Assembly (NCBI GenBank): GCA_016125045.1
Contig: WGML01000003.1
Coordinates: 185,041 to 249,040 of the forward strand
Direction of reading: 5' to 3'
Length of the DNA stretch: 64,000 bases
Source: a bacterium
GTDB taxonomy: Bacteria > Pseudomonadota > Alphaproteobacteria > Caulobacterales > Hyphomonadaceae
The position numbers were made by a program, and so were the translations under genes. How positions within the stretch are numbered: position 1 is the first letter of the stretch; the number at the start of each line of letters is the position of its first letter. Shown here piece after piece: positions 17,905 through 27,225 of this stretch. The notes under the pieces are model-generated. The model had not been told where the DNA came from. It did not search any database and saw only the letters and a list, made by a program, of their open reading frames with translations.

Positions 17905-17936
17905 GGTCAGGGCTCCGGAACGGCGGAACGGAGCTG

Positions 17937-18773
17937 CTACTTGGACAGCATCAGCGTCGGAACGCCAAGGGTTCCGTCGCGGATTGTGAACACGCGCGTT
18001 CCGGGACGGCGGCCGGGGCGCAGCTCCGAGACGCTCACGCCCTGCGCGTCGAGACGGGCGTGCGTCGCCTCGATGTCGTCCGTGCGCCAGGCGAGGCCCC
18101 ATATCCGGTCCGGCTGGTCGCTGACGCCCGTGGAGATCTTGTAGGCGATCTCGACCGTGACGCCGGCGAGCTGGAAGAACATCAGCCGGGCGTCCCAGGC
18201 GGGGTTCGAACGGTCGAGCGCGAGCGGCAGGCCGAGCCGCCCGCCATAGAGCGCGACCGCGCGTTCGGGGTTGTGGGTGTTGATGACGATGTGGTCGAGC
18301 GCGTCCACCCCCTGCGGTCCGGCGGGGTGGGAGACCAGCGGGTCCGTCTGCGATCTCTGGAGCAGGAACATGCGCACGCCATGGGTCGCCGCCTCGTCGA
18401 ACCTCGCCCGCCGCCAGGACCGGACCTCGCCGCGCGAGGAGTCGATGCTCTCGCCGGACTGCGGCTCGGATGGATTGAGGGCGCGGCGGGAGAAGCGGTG
18501 AACGGCGGCGTCGAGGTCCGCGCAGCCGAACACGACGGACTTCACGCCCGGTCCGGTTGTGTCCAGCACGTCGCGAAGCCGGCGCCCGACCGGGCCGGGG
18601 CCGCTCGGGGCCATGAGTTCGAGCGCGGTGTTCTCAAGCTGGAAGACGGAGACGGCGGAGCCGGAATCGAACGCCCGCCAGTCTGGCTCGCGGCCGAGGA
18701 TGCGCGCATAGGCAAGCTCGCCCTCGTCAATGTTCGGGCAGACGAGCACGAGATGGTCGAGCGACGTGATCAT
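17937..18773 (-). CDS. Two-domain VOC (glyoxalase-like) protein
   Basis: The 278 residues fold, by pattern, into two vicinal-oxygen-chelate halves: one starting [19 protein letters not shown] and one starting [20 protein letters not shown], each with the expected histidine near the start. This resembles the glyoxalase-like-domain family in which one half has partly lost metal ligands. Possible roles include dioxygenase, glyoxalase or binding protein; none can be chosen from sequence. The gene lies 32 bp upstream of leuD on the same strand and could be co-transcribed with it. Confidence 0.8.
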   Translation of the reverse strand: MITSLDHLVLVCPNIDEGELAYARILGREPDWRAFDSGSAVSVFQLENTALELMAPSGPGPVGRRLRDVLDTTGPGVKSVVFGCADLDAAVHRFSRRALNPSEPQSGESIDSSRGEVRSWRRARFDEAATHGVRMFLLQRSQTDPLVSHPAGPQGVDALDHIVINTHNPERAVALYGGRLGLPLALDRSNPAWDARLMFFQLAGVTVEIAYKISTGVSDQPDRIWGLAWRTDDIEATHARLDAQGVSVSELRPGRRPGTRVFTIRDGTLGVPTLMLSK

Positions 18774-18928
18774 GTACGGATACGGAGCAAAAACGCATTA
18801 ACGCACAGTGTCGTCAGCGATCAAAATCACGTTGGTCGGGCGGCTTGGAGCGTCTGTCTTCGCGGCAGGTTCCGGTGGTGGTAAGCCGGAGCGAGGACGG
18901 CGCGGGTGGCGCCGGGCGGGAGGGACGG

Positions 18929-19906
18929 ATGGCGAGACACGGCGGTCGGCGGTGGTTGATGCGGTGGCTGCTCGGCGTGGGCGCGCTGCTCGCGGCGGGA
19001 TGCGTTGCAGGGCCCGCTCGGGCGCCCGCGGAAGCGCTGAAGGACATCGCGCGGCCGGCAGGACTCAATCTCTTTGTCGTGGCGCATCAGGATGACTGGC
19101 AGCTCTTCATGATGCCGGATGCGGGCCGGGCGATCGCCGCGCCCGAGGCGCGGGCGGTGTTTGTGCATCTCACCGCCGGGGACGCCGGGGAGGGCGCCGG
19201 GGAGGGCGCCGGGGGACCGTCCGCGACGCCCTATTATCGTGCGCGCGAGGAGGGCGCGCTCAGGGCTGTGCGCTTTCTCTACAACGCCGCAAACCCGGAC
19301 GCCGGCGCGGGCGCCAGAATGTCGCGCGAATGGGTGGTGCGGGGCGGCAAGCGCATGGAGCGCTTCAGCTATCACAACGCGGTCGTCTATTTCCTGCGCC
19401 TGCCGGACGGCAACGGTCCGGGGCGGGGGTCGGGCTATGAGTCGACAGGGTTTCAGTCGCTCCAGCGTCTGCGCGACGGCGCGGTGAGCGAGCTTCGCGC
19501 GGTGGACGGATCGGAGGTCTATCGGGGCTGGGATGACCTCGTCGGCGCGGTCGCCGCCGTGTTCGCCGCCGAACGGCGGTCGGGCGAGGCGGTGCATCTG
19601 CATGTCACCGAGAAGGACGCCGCGTTCAACGCTCCGGAGCATTCAGACCACATCCATGCGGCGCTGGCGGCGGAAGCCGCGGCCGAAGGCGCGCGCTGCC
19701 TCGCGCTGACGCGGCACGACACCTATTCGACGCGCAGCCGGCCGGCCAATCTCACCGGGGATGATGCGGCGCTGCATTTCGGCGTGTGGGCGGCCACCGC
19801 GTCCGGACTGTCGGACCTCCAGGCGCCGAGCACCTGGGAGCCGGGGCACAATGGCTGGCTCGCGCGCCGCTACGCCCGCCTCGCGGCGCCCGCGACGGGC
19901 TGCTGA
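18929..19906 (+). CDS. PIG-L-type deacetylase domain lipoprotein
   Basis: The ATG at 18929 follows GGAGGGACGG and opens a 325-residue protein with a leader ending in LLAAGC (Cys25), so a lipoprotein is likely. AHQDD at residues 52-56 corresponds to the PHPDD zinc motif of LmbE/PIG-L N-deacetylases, and HSDHIHAAL supplies the distal histidine pair. The classic glutamate of PHPDDE is tryptophan here, as seen in part of the family. A short internal repeat (GDAGEGAGEGAGG) comes from tandem DNA repeats at about 19180-19212. Substrate would be a sugar or amino-sugar derivative in the periplasm. Its stop is 7 bp from the convergent acetyltransferase gene. Confidence 0.75.
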   Translation: MARHGGRRWLMRWLLGVGALLAAGCVAGPARAPAEALKDIARPAGLNLFVVAHQDDWQLFMMPDAGRAIAAPEARAVFVHLTAGDAGEGAGEGAGGPSATPYYRAREEGALRAVRFLYNAANPDAGAGARMSREWVVRGGKRMERFSYHNAVVYFLRLPDGNGPGRGSGYESTGFQSLQRLRDGAVSELRAVDGSEVYRGWDDLVGAVAAVFAAERRSGEAVHLHVTEKDAAFNAPEHSDHIHAALAAEAAAEGARCLALTRHDTYSTRSRPANLTGDDAALHFGVWAATASGLSDLQAPSTWEPGHNGWLARRYARLAAPATGC

Positions 19907-19913
19907 TCCGCGG

Positions 19914-20651
19914 TCAGGTCCGCGGCTCGGGCCGGAGCGAGGCGAGGCGTTCCTTCTGGCGGCCGTGCGCATCGAAATTGCCCGGGTGGAGCCAGGCCTC
20001 GAAGGCCGACCGGATCGCCGGCCAGTCCGTGTCAGTCATGGCGTACCAGGCGGTGTCGCGGCTCTCGCCCTTCACCACCATGTCGTTGCGGAACACCCCC
20101 TCAAAGCGGAAGCCAAGCCGCTCGGCCGCGCGGCGCGAGGCGAGATTGGCGTTGTTGCACTTCCATTCGAAGCGGCGGTATCCGAGCTCGTCGAACAGGT
20201 GGGCGGCCATCAGGGCGATGGCTTCGGTGGCGATGGTTGAGCGTTTCAGCTCCGCGCCGAACACGACGCAGCCCACCTCGGCCGAGCCGTGCGCCTCGCG
20301 AATGCGCATGAAGCTCGCCGAGCCGAGGACCCGGTCGTCCGAAGCGGACAGGATCGCGAGGGGTCGCCAGTTCTCCTCTGTCCGGGCGTGCTCGAAGAAG
20401 CCACGCAGGTCGCCGGCGGCCGGAAACGGCCCTGATGGAATGTAGCGCCAGAGATGCGCGGCGTGCTCGCCGCCGACGGCGTCGAACAGCCCGGCGCCTT
20501 GGACTCGCCAGTCGAGGGGCTCAAGTCGGGCGCAGCGGCCAATGAGCGTCCGCTCTCCCGGCGTCGGGCGCGGTCGCCATTCGGGAAGCAGGATCGGGGG
20601 CGGCGGTTCGGTCGGGGGATCGGATGGGTGTTCGAGCGGCAGGTCGGGCAT
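19914..20651 (-). CDS. GNAT-family N-acetyltransferase (RimJ/RimL type)
   Basis: A 245-residue protein with the long N-terminal part and acetyl-CoA site typical of the RimJ/RimL-like branch. The core reads RVLGSASFMRIREAHGSAEVG, then a variant Q/RxxGxG/A region (KRSTIATEAIALMAAHLFDELGY) and the CNNANLASRRAAERLGFRFEG segment that is highly characteristic of the family. It stands alone on the minus strand, convergent with the PIG-L gene and divergent from the hemolysin-III-like gene. Target (amino acid, ribosomal protein, small amine) cannot be told. Confidence 0.88.
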   Translation of the reverse strand: MPDLPLEHPSDPPTEPPPPILLPEWRPRPTPGERTLIGRCARLEPLDWRVQGAGLFDAVGGEHAAHLWRYIPSGPFPAAGDLRGFFEHARTEENWRPLAILSASDDRVLGSASFMRIREAHGSAEVGCVVFGAELKRSTIATEAIALMAAHLFDELGYRRFEWKCNNANLASRRAAERLGFRFEGVFRNDMVVKGESRDTAWYAMTDTDWPAIRSAFEAWLHPGNFDAHGRQKERLASLRPEPRT

Positions 20652-21059
20652 GGATCACTTCAACAAGGGCTTCTTGCGCGTCGCGCGAGGTCATCCGGAG
20701 GGAACCGGTCCACGCGGGATCGGGGCGGTGAGGTGAGCCTTGGTCGCGCGATCGATGTGCGTCAACAGCGGCGTGCGTGGACCGGGCGAAAGGCGCCGCC
20801 GGAGCGGTTCGCGAGGCGCCGTCCGGCCTGTGGAGAAACATGAAAAATCGTTCAGAAACGGCGACTTAAATGCAACAGGAGGGTTCAATCGCGCGTTGGT
20901 GAGCGCCTCGTCGCGCAATCGTCAACGCCCCGCCGGGATTGGGCCGGTTTCCGCCCCAATCTCGCCCGCCGCCGATGGCGCGATGTTCGCATGAGACAAG
21001 GGCGACACTCCCTTGGCAGTACAGGTGACCCGAAGCGGGACGACGAAAGGTATCAGGCG
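20652..21059. other. 408-bp divergent intergenic region with inverted repeats
   Basis: No convincing gene is present. An 11-bp perfect inverted repeat (CCGGTCCACGC at 20705-20715 and GCGTGGACCGG at 20775-20785) encloses 59 bp. A second hairpin, GATTGGG/CCCAATC, lies at 20937-20961. An AT-richer island at about 20828-20895 (AAAAATCGTTCAG, CTTAAATGC) is the most likely promoter zone. A short frame ending at 20994 has no family likeness. Confidence 0.5.
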
Positions 21060-21752
21060 ATGAGCGGGCAGGCGATCACGGCTGTGGCGACGACGAATGT
21101 TGATCGTTGGTACCCGCAGGATCACCGCGCTGAATGGATCGCCGACGTCGTCGTCCACATTGTGGGTCTTGTGCTCGCGGTCGCGGGCACCGTGGTTCTG
21201 GTTTCGACGGCGGCGGAGAGCGGCAGCGTGAAGCTGACGGCGGCGCTGCTGATCTATGCGATCGGCCTCCTGACGATGCTTGGCTGCTCGACGCTCTATA
21301 ACGCCAACACCAATCGCGCTCTGTGCACCTTCCTCCAGCGGCTCGACCTCTCGGCCATCTTCATCATGATCGCCGGGTCCTACACGCCCTTGATGCTGGG
21401 GCGGCTCGACGGGCCGTTTGCATGGACGGTGCTCGGCGTGGTCTGGACAGCCGCGCTTGCCGGGGTCGCGCTCAACCTGCTTGCGCGCTGGAATGCGCCG
21501 CGCGTCTATATTGCGCTTTATCTCACGCTCGGCTGGGCGGCGCTGACCGTCGTCGACCGGCTGATCCACACGCTGTCGCCGACCGGCCTGGCGCTGCTTG
21601 CGGCCGGCGGAGCGCTCTACACGGTCGGCGTCGTGTTCCACGTCAACAAGCGCCTGCCCTTCAACTCGGCGATCTGGCACGCCTTCGTAGTGGCCGCGGC
21701 GACCTGTCATTTCATCGCGATCTATCTGGAAGTGGCGCTGCACGGGGTGTGA
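21060..21752 (+). CDS. Hemolysin III family (PAQR-like) membrane protein
   Basis: The start at 21060 (preceded by GAAAGG) gives 230 residues and seven membrane helices. Family marks are YNANTNRALCTFLQRLDLSA with the conserved serine/aspartate region, IMIAGSYTPLML, and a late histidine pair, ..IWHAFVVAAATCHFIA. These make up the PAQR-type metal site (Asp/Ser, His, His). YqfA and similar bacterial proteins affect membrane homeostasis; the hemolysin name is historical. A lipoprotein gene follows 89 bp downstream. Confidence 0.9.
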   Translation: MSGQAITAVATTNVDRWYPQDHRAEWIADVVVHIVGLVLAVAGTVVLVSTAAESGSVKLTAALLIYAIGLLTMLGCSTLYNANTNRALCTFLQRLDLSAIFIMIAGSYTPLMLGRLDGPFAWTVLGVVWTAALAGVALNLLARWNAPRVYIALYLTLGWAALTVVDRLIHTLSPTGLALLAAGGALYTVGVVFHVNKRLPFNSAIWHAFVVAAATCHFIAIYLEVALHGV

Positions 21753-21841
21753 TCCGGCGCGCCGCCCTTTGCGGCGGTTGCGGTCCACCTGACGCCGTCC
21801 AGCGTAGAGGCCCCATGGTTCACCGCATGAGGTCTCTCGCC

Positions 21842-22366
21842 ATGACGAGAATCGCACTGATGGCCCCTGTGCTTCTGGTCGCCTGCGCCGGGCCGCCGAA
21901 ACTGCCGGCGGAGACGGGTCCGAGCCCGTTCATCATCGAGCAGGACCTGCTTGGGACGACCGTCGCGCGCGGCGAATTCACCGCGATCAATGGCACGAAC
22001 CGGGCGTTCACCGCCTATCTGACGGGGGAGCGGGACGGCGACCGTTTCACCCTGAATGAAAAGTTCGAATACGATGATGGGGAGAAGGACGAGAAGACCT
22101 GGGTGCTCACCATCCTTCCCGACGGCGAATACACCGGGATCCGCGAGGACGTGGTGGGCGAGGCTCGCGGCTGGCGCGACGGGCTCGCCTTCCGGCTGGA
22201 GTATGACATCCGCCTGCCCAACGAGAAGGGCGAGCCGGGCATGAAGCTGCGATTTCGCGATGTGATGGTGAAGACCGTCGACGGCGTGGTCCTGAACCGG
22301 GCGACCGTCGGCTACTGGGGGTTCGGCGTCGGCAAGGTCGAACTCAAGATCAGCAAGCCGGACTGA
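21842..22366 (+). CDS. DUF3833-type lipoprotein
   Basis: The ATG at 21842 has a GAGG at good spacing; in-frame starts at 21815 and 21827 exist but lack this. The 174-residue product has a short leader ending LLVAC (Cys15). The rest, with GEFTAINGTNRAFTAYLTGE, DGEKDEKTWVLTILPDG and the ending VDGVVLNRATVGYWGFGVGK, has the pattern of the DUF3833 family, beta-rich lipoproteins of unknown role often found near fatty-acid or lipid genes. Convergent with the DUF3089 gene. Confidence 0.75.
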   Translation: MTRIALMAPVLLVACAGPPKLPAETGPSPFIIEQDLLGTTVARGEFTAINGTNRAFTAYLTGERDGDRFTLNEKFEYDDGEKDEKTWVLTILPDGEYTGIREDVVGEARGWRDGLAFRLEYDIRLPNEKGEPGMKLRFRDVMVKTVDGVVLNRATVGYWGFGVGKVELKISKPD

Positions 22367-22393
22367 GGCGGCGCAAGAGGAGCGCGCCGCCTC
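22365..22393. terminator. Hairpin between convergent genes (possible bidirectional terminator)
   Basis: GAGGCGGCGC (22365-22374) pairs perfectly with GCGCCGCCTC (22384-22393) around a 9-nt loop. It fills the 37-bp gap between the DUF3833 and DUF3089 genes and starts inside the former's stop codon. There is no T-tract on either side, so intrinsic termination is uncertain. Confidence 0.5.
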
Positions 22394-22403
22394 GACCGGT
22401 GTG

Positions 22404-23609
22404 TCACTTCTGCCGGGATGACCACGCCGCGCCCTGACGGCCGGCGAGTTCGACGAGATCTCCCATCTCAAGGTTCATGTCGATGAGGTGGAGGCCCCAC
22501 CCCGCGTCGGGCTTGCCGTTCGCCATGATGTCGCCGCCCATGTCGTCGGCCCTCGGGTCGGCCGGGACCGCGTTCACCTTGACCTCGAGATAGTGGAAGC
22601 CGTCCTTCGCGACGCAACGCGTGGTGACAAGGCCCGGGGTGCGGACGAAGGGGGTGTCGATCGTCTTGCCCTTCACCCAGGTCGCTGTTCCCGTTGTGAA
22701 GTAGGAGCGCGGACCGGCCGTGTCGCCGATGAGTTTGGACGGAGCCGTGCAGATCGCCGGACCGTCGCCGTCACGCCCGAAGCGCGCGGTGGGGGCCGGC
22801 GGAACGGTGTCGCGGAAAGAGACGTAATTCACGAGGCAGCCGACATCCCGGTCGGAGGTGCAGACCGGGGTCGATTTCAGGGTTCCGGACGGGCCAGACT
22901 GGAGCGTCCAGCCAATCACCATCGCGGAGATCATGCGGTCAGCGACGGGCTTGCCCTCGATATGCTGCTGGATCAGGCGGGTGATTTGACCCGCGCCCTG
23001 GCTGTGGCCGATGAGGATGACGCCGCGACCATTGTTGTAGTGCTTGAGGTAGTGCTCCCACGCCGCATCGATGTCGGCGTTGGCCTCCTCGCGTCCGCCC
23101 CGCTGGGGAGGCGCTGCGCCGCCCATGCCGGCGCGAAGCTGGGCGAGCGTGATCTGGCGGTAAAGCGGAGCGTAGAGTCGACATTTCGAGCCGAAGCGGG
23201 CGAATTGCGACCTGATCACGCTCAGCTCTTCGGGTCCGGCGTTGAGGTCGCTGATCGAATACGGATCGAGCGACACCGTGGGATAGACGTAGAAGCAGTC
23301 GATCGGCGCGTTGGGATCGGCGGCGAATGGTTCGCGCGCGGTTGAGCCGTCCGCGTTGACGACGGTCGCGGTGAGATCGACCGAACAGGCGTCGTTCGCC
23401 TTGCCGGGCAGGCAGAGCCAGTTGGCCGCGTTCGCGTAGTCGGTGGCGCCAGCGGTCGGAGCGGGAGCGGCGGGCGGGGTCGACGCGACGGGTGCGGCCG
23501 GGGGAGCGGGCGGGGGTTCCGGCGTCGGTGCACCGGCGGCGCAGGCGGCGAGGAGCGCCGAAGCGAACAAGGCGGCGGTTACTCTTGCGGACATCGCGGT
23601 GTGACGCAT
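22404..23609 (-). CDS. DUF3089 alpha/beta-hydrolase-like lipoprotein
   Basis: I choose the ATG at 23609 because AGGAG sits nine bases upstream; a GTG three codons earlier is weaker. The 401-residue product has a leader ending LLAAC (Cys23), then a proline/alanine-rich linker of about 30 residues. The main domain has the DUF3089 pattern: DCFYVYPTVSLDP, CRLYAPLYRQITL, a nucleophile elbow GHSQGAGQ, and a late HYLEVKVNAVPADPRADD. The fold suggests a serine esterase or acylhydrolase at the cell envelope; substrate unknown. It lies 96 bp upstream on the map from leuC's stop, same strand. Confidence 0.82.
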   Translation of the reverse strand: MRHTAMSARVTAALFASALLAACAAGAPTPEPPPAPPAAPVASTPPAAPAPTAGATDYANAANWLCLPGKANDACSVDLTATVVNADGSTAREPFAADPNAPIDCFYVYPTVSLDPYSISDLNAGPEELSVIRSQFARFGSKCRLYAPLYRQITLAQLRAGMGGAAPPQRGGREEANADIDAAWEHYLKHYNNGRGVILIGHSQGAGQITRLIQQHIEGKPVADRMISAMVIGWTLQSGPSGTLKSTPVCTSDRDVGCLVNYVSFRDTVPPAPTARFGRDGDGPAICTAPSKLIGDTAGPRSYFTTGTATWVKGKTIDTPFVRTPGLVTTRCVAKDGFHYLEVKVNAVPADPRADDMGGDIMANGKPDAGWGLHLIDMNLEMGDLVELAGRQGAAWSSRQK

Positions 23610-23714
23610 CAATCTCACTCCTGATCTGAAGATCCAGGCCGGAACGTTCGGCCCAAACGTCGGCGAAGTCCAGAACCCCGCGATGCGATCGGATCGCGAC
23701 CGGGCCGGGTGAGA

Positions 23715-25133
23715 CTAGAGGTCAGCCGGAGAGGCGATGCATCCCGCGACGGCGCTCGCGGCGGCGAGCGCGGGGCTCATGAGGTGGGTGCGGCCGCCGC
23801 GACCCTGCCGGCCCTCGAAATTGCGGTTAGAGGTCGAGGCGCAGCGCTCTCCGGGGCTCAGGATGTCCGGGTTCATGCCAAGGCACATGGAGCAGCCGGG
23901 CTCGCGCCATTCGAAGCCCGCAGCGATGAGGGTCTGATCGAGCCCCTCGGCTTCGGCCTGCGCCCGGACGAGGCCCGAACCCGGCACCACCATCGCACGG
24001 ACGCCGGCCGCGACCTTTCGTCCCCGAACCACCGCCGCGGCGGCGCGGAGGTCCTCGATGCGGGAATTGGTGCATGAGCCGATGAACACGCGGTCGATCG
24101 GTGTGCCGGCGATCGACTGGCCGGGCTCGAGGCCCATATAGGCGAGCGCGCGAATGGCCGCCTCTCGCTTGCCGGCGTCGGCGATGTCGTCGGGCCTCGG
24201 AACGCGGTCGGCGAGGGCGATCGCCTGTTCCGGGCTCGTCCCCCAGGTGACGGTGGGCGGGACGGTTGCGGCGTCGATCTCGATGATCCGGTCCCAGTGG
24301 GCGTGGGGGTCGGATTTCAAGGTCCGCCAGTGGGCGAGCGCGGTCTCCCACCGGGCGGCCTTGGGCGCAGATGGCCGCCCGCGCAGCCAGGCGAAGGTGG
24401 TCTCGTCCGGCGCGATGAGGCCCGCCCGCGCGCCGCCCTCGATGGAGAGGTTGCACAGCGTCATGCGCTGCTCCATCGACATGGCCCGGATGGTCGAGCC
24501 CATGTATTCGATGACGGAGCCCGCCCCGCCATTGACGCCGATGCGGGCGATCAGATGGAGCGCGAGGTCTTTCGCGCCCACGCCCTGAGGGAAGGACCCT
24601 TCCACCCGGACCGCCATGTTCTTCATCTTGCGGGCGCGCAGCGTCTGGGTGGCGAGGACGTGTTCGACCTCGGAGGTGCCGATCCCGTGCGCGAGCGCGC
24701 CGAACGCGCCGTGGGTGGAGGTGTGGCTGTCGCCGCAGACGATGGTGAAGCCGGGCTGGCTGCGCCCCTGTTCCGGGCCGACGACATGAACGATGCCGTT
24801 GCGCGGATCGCCCATGGGCAGGAATTCGATGCCGTGCCGGGCGACGTTGCGGGTCAGGGTTTCGAGCTGTTCGCGGGCCTCGGGGTCGGTGACGCCGGCG
24901 AGCCCCAGCGACTGGTTCTCCGTAGGCGTGTTGTGGTCGGCGACGGCGAGCGTCAGGTCCGGCCGGCGGACGCGGCGTCCGGCGGCTTCGAGGCCCGCGA
25001 AGGCCTGCGGGGTGGTGACCTCATGGATTAGATGGAGGTCGATATAGAGCAGGGCCTCGCCGGATGCGGGGTCCTCGTGCACCACATGGGCGTCCCAGAT
25101 GCGGTCGTAGAGCGTGCGGGGGTGTTCTGTCAT
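23715..25133 (-). CDS. leuC: 3-isopropylmalate dehydratase large subunit
   Basis: LeuC carries the 4Fe-4S cluster of isopropylmalate isomerase. The 472-residue protein has the expected segments: [20 protein letters not shown] at the start, the [18 protein letters not shown] region, [18 protein letters not shown] with the first cluster cysteine, and [20 protein letters not shown] with the other two. NRNFEGRQG follows. It is the first leu gene on this strand, but leuD starts 5.8 kb further on. No leader peptide or T-box was found upstream. Confidence 0.97.
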   Translation of the reverse strand: MTEHPRTLYDRIWDAHVVHEDPASGEALLYIDLHLIHEVTTPQAFAGLEAAGRRVRRPDLTLAVADHNTPTENQSLGLAGVTDPEAREQLETLTRNVARHGIEFLPMGDPRNGIVHVVGPEQGRSQPGFTIVCGDSHTSTHGAFGALAHGIGTSEVEHVLATQTLRARKMKNMAVRVEGSFPQGVGAKDLALHLIARIGVNGGAGSVIEYMGSTIRAMSMEQRMTLCNLSIEGGARAGLIAPDETTFAWLRGRPSAPKAARWETALAHWRTLKSDPHAHWDRIIEIDAATVPPTVTWGTSPEQAIALADRVPRPDDIADAGKREAAIRALAYMGLEPGQSIAGTPIDRVFIGSCTNSRIEDLRAAAAVVRGRKVAAGVRAMVVPGSGLVRAQAEAEGLDQTLIAAGFEWREPGCSMCLGMNPDILSPGERCASTSNRNFEGRQGRGGRTHLMSPALAAASAVAGCIASPADL

Positions 25134-25186
25134 GCGCCCTTATTGCGCAGCAGGCTTTGCACCTGCAAGCCGCGCCGGACGCACGT

Positions 25187-25705
25187 TCACGTGCACCGTT
25201 CGCGGTCGCCGAAGAAGAGGGTGTCATCCATCCGTTCGTCGGGCTTCAGCCGATAGATGACGAGCTGTTCGCCGGTGCCCGCGGCGATGATCCAACCGGC
25301 GTCGCCGCCGTCGAATGCGGCCGCCAGCTCGCCCGGCCGAAGGGCGTTGAGGGCGGTGTCTGGGAGCAGGTCGGCGGTGTAGGTCTGGAGCGCGCCCCCT
25401 GCGTCGCCGTCGCCCCATGGCTTTAGATCCGCCCGCCGACCCTTGCGGTCAAACGCGAAGACAAGCGGCGGCTGTTTCACGGAGACGTCGAAAGTCTGGA
25501 GCAGCCCCTCGAACGTGTCGGCGGACCCGTTCGACTTCAGCTGGAGCAGGGCCTTGGGCGGGCCGCCTTCGAAGTCGCGCATCGCCCAGCAGCCGTCGAG
25601 AAACCTGACGTCGTGCTCCACCCCCCTCGCGCAGGCGGACAGAAGGAGCAGGCAGATGCAGCCCGCCGACATGGCGGTGCGGCCAAGGCGCGCGGAGGTG
25701 GGCAA
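25187..25705 (-). CDS. Lipoprotein of unknown function
   Basis: An envelope lipoprotein is indicated by the hydrophobic run CICLLLLSAC with lipobox cysteine (Cys25 counted from a TTG start at 25705). The TTG gives a basic n-region (ARLGRT); an ATG at 25672 would shorten the leader by 11 residues and leave it without positive charge. The remaining 137 residues are beta-rich with a pattern FLDGCWAMRDFEG near the start and end in a cysteine (DRERCT), so a disulfide between the two cysteines is possible. No family recognised. It lies just 5' of leuC's start on the map, same strand. Confidence 0.6.
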   Translation of the reverse strand: MPTSARLGRTAMSAGCICLLLLSACARGVEHDVRFLDGCWAMRDFEGGPPKALLQLKSNGSADTFEGLLQTFDVSVKQPPLVFAFDRKGRRADLKPWGDGDAGGALQTYTADLLPDTALNALRPGELAAAFDGGDAGWIIAAGTGEQLVIYRLKPDERMDDTLFFGDRERCT

Positions 25706-25831
25706 GGGGGAGGCGCTCCATGATGACCAGTCGCCGCCGCATCCGGAGCGTCAGGCTCCCCGGGGAGGTGGACGCCCGCAGAAGCGCTGATTCATGGTTA
25801 AGGCCGCCTTTCCGCCGCGTCCGCCTTGGCA

Positions 25832-25861
25832 AGAAAAAGGGGCGGACCGATGGCCCGCCCC
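25832..25861 (-). terminator. Rho-independent terminator after the peroxiredoxin-like gene
   Basis: On the minus strand GGGGCGG pairs with CCGCCCC (7 bp, extended by a G-U and two G-C pairs, 3-nt loop), followed by TTTTTCTT. It begins 27 bp after the stop at 25889. Confidence 0.8.
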
Positions 25862-25888
25862 TCGTCAAACATGGATCGTGAGCGGTGA

Positions 25889-26485
25889 TCAGCCGGCGGC
25901 GCGGAGTCCGTCGACCGCGAGCAGGACGGCCGCAGGCTGCGGGCGCACCTTGTAATCCTCCTCGAACAGTTTCGCCTTGATGACGCCGTCCGCGCCGATG
26001 ATGAAAACGATCGGGTGGGGGATGCCCTCGAACCGCTTGCCCTTGGCGTCCTTGTTGCGGACGTCGAAGGCGTCGATGGCTTTCGACTCCGGATCCGACA
26101 GGAGGGTGTAGGCGAGGCTCTTCTTGTCGGCGAAACCCTTGAGGGTGTCGACGCTGTCATAGGACAGAGCGGCGAGCTTGTAGCCGCGCGATTCGAGGTC
26201 GGCCGAGATCGAATTCAGCTCCTCGAGCTGCTTCTTGCAGAACGGGCACCAGTCGGCCGACCGGACGAAGGCGAGAACGACGCCCTTCTCTCCGGTGATG
26301 TCGGCGAGGGTGGCGGGTGCGCCCGCCTGGGTCGTGACCTGTATCGCGGGCGCCTTGGCGCCAACCGCGAGCCCGAGGTCGGCCATCTTGTCTTCCGCGC
26401 CGGCGATCGGAGCGGCGGCGAGGATCGCGCCGCCGACAAAAGCAGCGGGGGCGGCGAGGGCGAGGGCGGCCAACAGGCGTTTCAT
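25889..26485 (-). CDS. Secreted peroxiredoxin-like (AhpC/TSA, redoxin) protein
   Basis: The start at 26485 gives 198 residues with a signal peptide (MKRLLAALALAAPAAFVGGA... cleaved near residue 29). The thioredoxin-fold core has the active site SADWCPFCKKQLEEL, a C-x-x-C pair in the AhpC/TSA context (EKGVVLAFVRSADWC), then LAALSYDSVDTLKGFADKK and PIVFIIGADGVIK. It may reduce peroxides or act as a thiol-disulfide exchanger in the periplasm. The gene is monocistronic, with an intrinsic terminator just downstream. Confidence 0.85.
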   Translation of the reverse strand: MKRLLAALALAAPAAFVGGAILAAAPIAGAEDKMADLGLAVGAKAPAIQVTTQAGAPATLADITGEKGVVLAFVRSADWCPFCKKQLEELNSISADLESRGYKLAALSYDSVDTLKGFADKKSLAYTLLSDPESKAIDAFDVRNKDAKGKRFEGIPHPIVFIIGADGVIKAKLFEEDYKVRPQPAAVLLAVDGLRAAG

Positions 26486-26642
26486 GGGGGGTCTCCGGTG
26501 CGTGGACGACAGACTGATGGACCGGGCGCGAAGAAGCGATGTCCCGATCGGTGACTGGTTTGGTCTAGACGAGACCGCGGCGGCCGGAAACCGCCTCGCG
26601 CAGGTGTCACGGGGCTTTGAAGGGAGGTGAGATCGGGTGAGA

Positions 26643-27224
26643 TCAGGCGCGGCCTGGCATGATCGCGCTCGCCCCGGCGAGCCGCGCCCGGGCCTCGCGC
26701 CATTGATCGGCGGTCTGGCCCCAGAGTTCGACTGGCGAGGCCTCGAACGGCGGCGGCATCCGCCCCGGCCCCCGATTGGCTGACCCAAGGCGGGCGGCGA
26801 GGGCCTGCGACGCGGTGTTTGCGGGGTCGATCGAGTGGATGATGTCACTCCAGCCGAGGTGATCGACCGCGAAGTCCATCGAGGCGACAGCGGCTTCAAA
26901 TGCATAGCCCCGGCCCCAGACCTCGCGAATGACGCCCCAGCCGACTTCCAGCCCCGGCCAGCCATGCGGCGCCCAGGGCCCGACGCGGCCGACCCAGCGG
27001 CCCGATGCGCGCTCGATGACAGAGAACATGCCGAACCCGAGGAGCGCCCATGACCCGGCCATGGTGGCGAGGCCGCGCCATGCGACAGGAGCGGGCTGGC
27101 GACCGCCGATATACCGGGCCGCCGGCTCGTCATCCATGAAGGCGGCCCAGCTTTCGAAATCCGCCTGACGCGGCGGTCGCAACGTCAGGCGCGCTGTCTC
27201 GATGACCGGGCCGTCGGCGTCCAT
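26643..27224 (-). CDS. GNAT N-acetyltransferase coupled to a TIR-domain gene
   Basis: A 193-residue RimJ/RimL-like acetyltransferase: ETARLTLRPPRQADFESWAA at the start, WVGRVGPWAPHGWPGLEVGW in the core, an acetyl-CoA binding region VWGRGYAFEAAVASMDFAVD, and IHSIDPANTASQALAARLG near the C-terminal third. The upstream TIR gene ends TGA, one base, then this ATG, so the two are almost certainly co-transcribed and translationally coupled. The target is unknown. If the pair is functional together, the GNAT could modify the TIR protein, its ligand or its target, but this is inference. Confidence 0.87.
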   Translation of the reverse strand: MDADGPVIETARLTLRPPRQADFESWAAFMDDEPAARYIGGRQPAPVAWRGLATMAGSWALLGFGMFSVIERASGRWVGRVGPWAPHGWPGLEVGWGVIREVWGRGYAFEAAVASMDFAVDHLGWSDIIHSIDPANTASQALAARLGSANRGPGRMPPPFEASPVELWGQTADQWREARARLAGASAIMPGRA

Positions 27225-27225
27225 G

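Noticed and set aside
19180..19212. Short tandem DNA repeats in the PIG-L gene
   Set aside because: Only two to three 12-bp units inside a coding region, giving a Gly/Glu loop; not a distinct element.
26486..27133. In-frame upstream extension of the peroxiredoxin-like gene (total 414 codons)
   Set aside because: A clear signal peptide starts at 26485; the extra part overlaps the GNAT gene on the same strand and is low-complexity.
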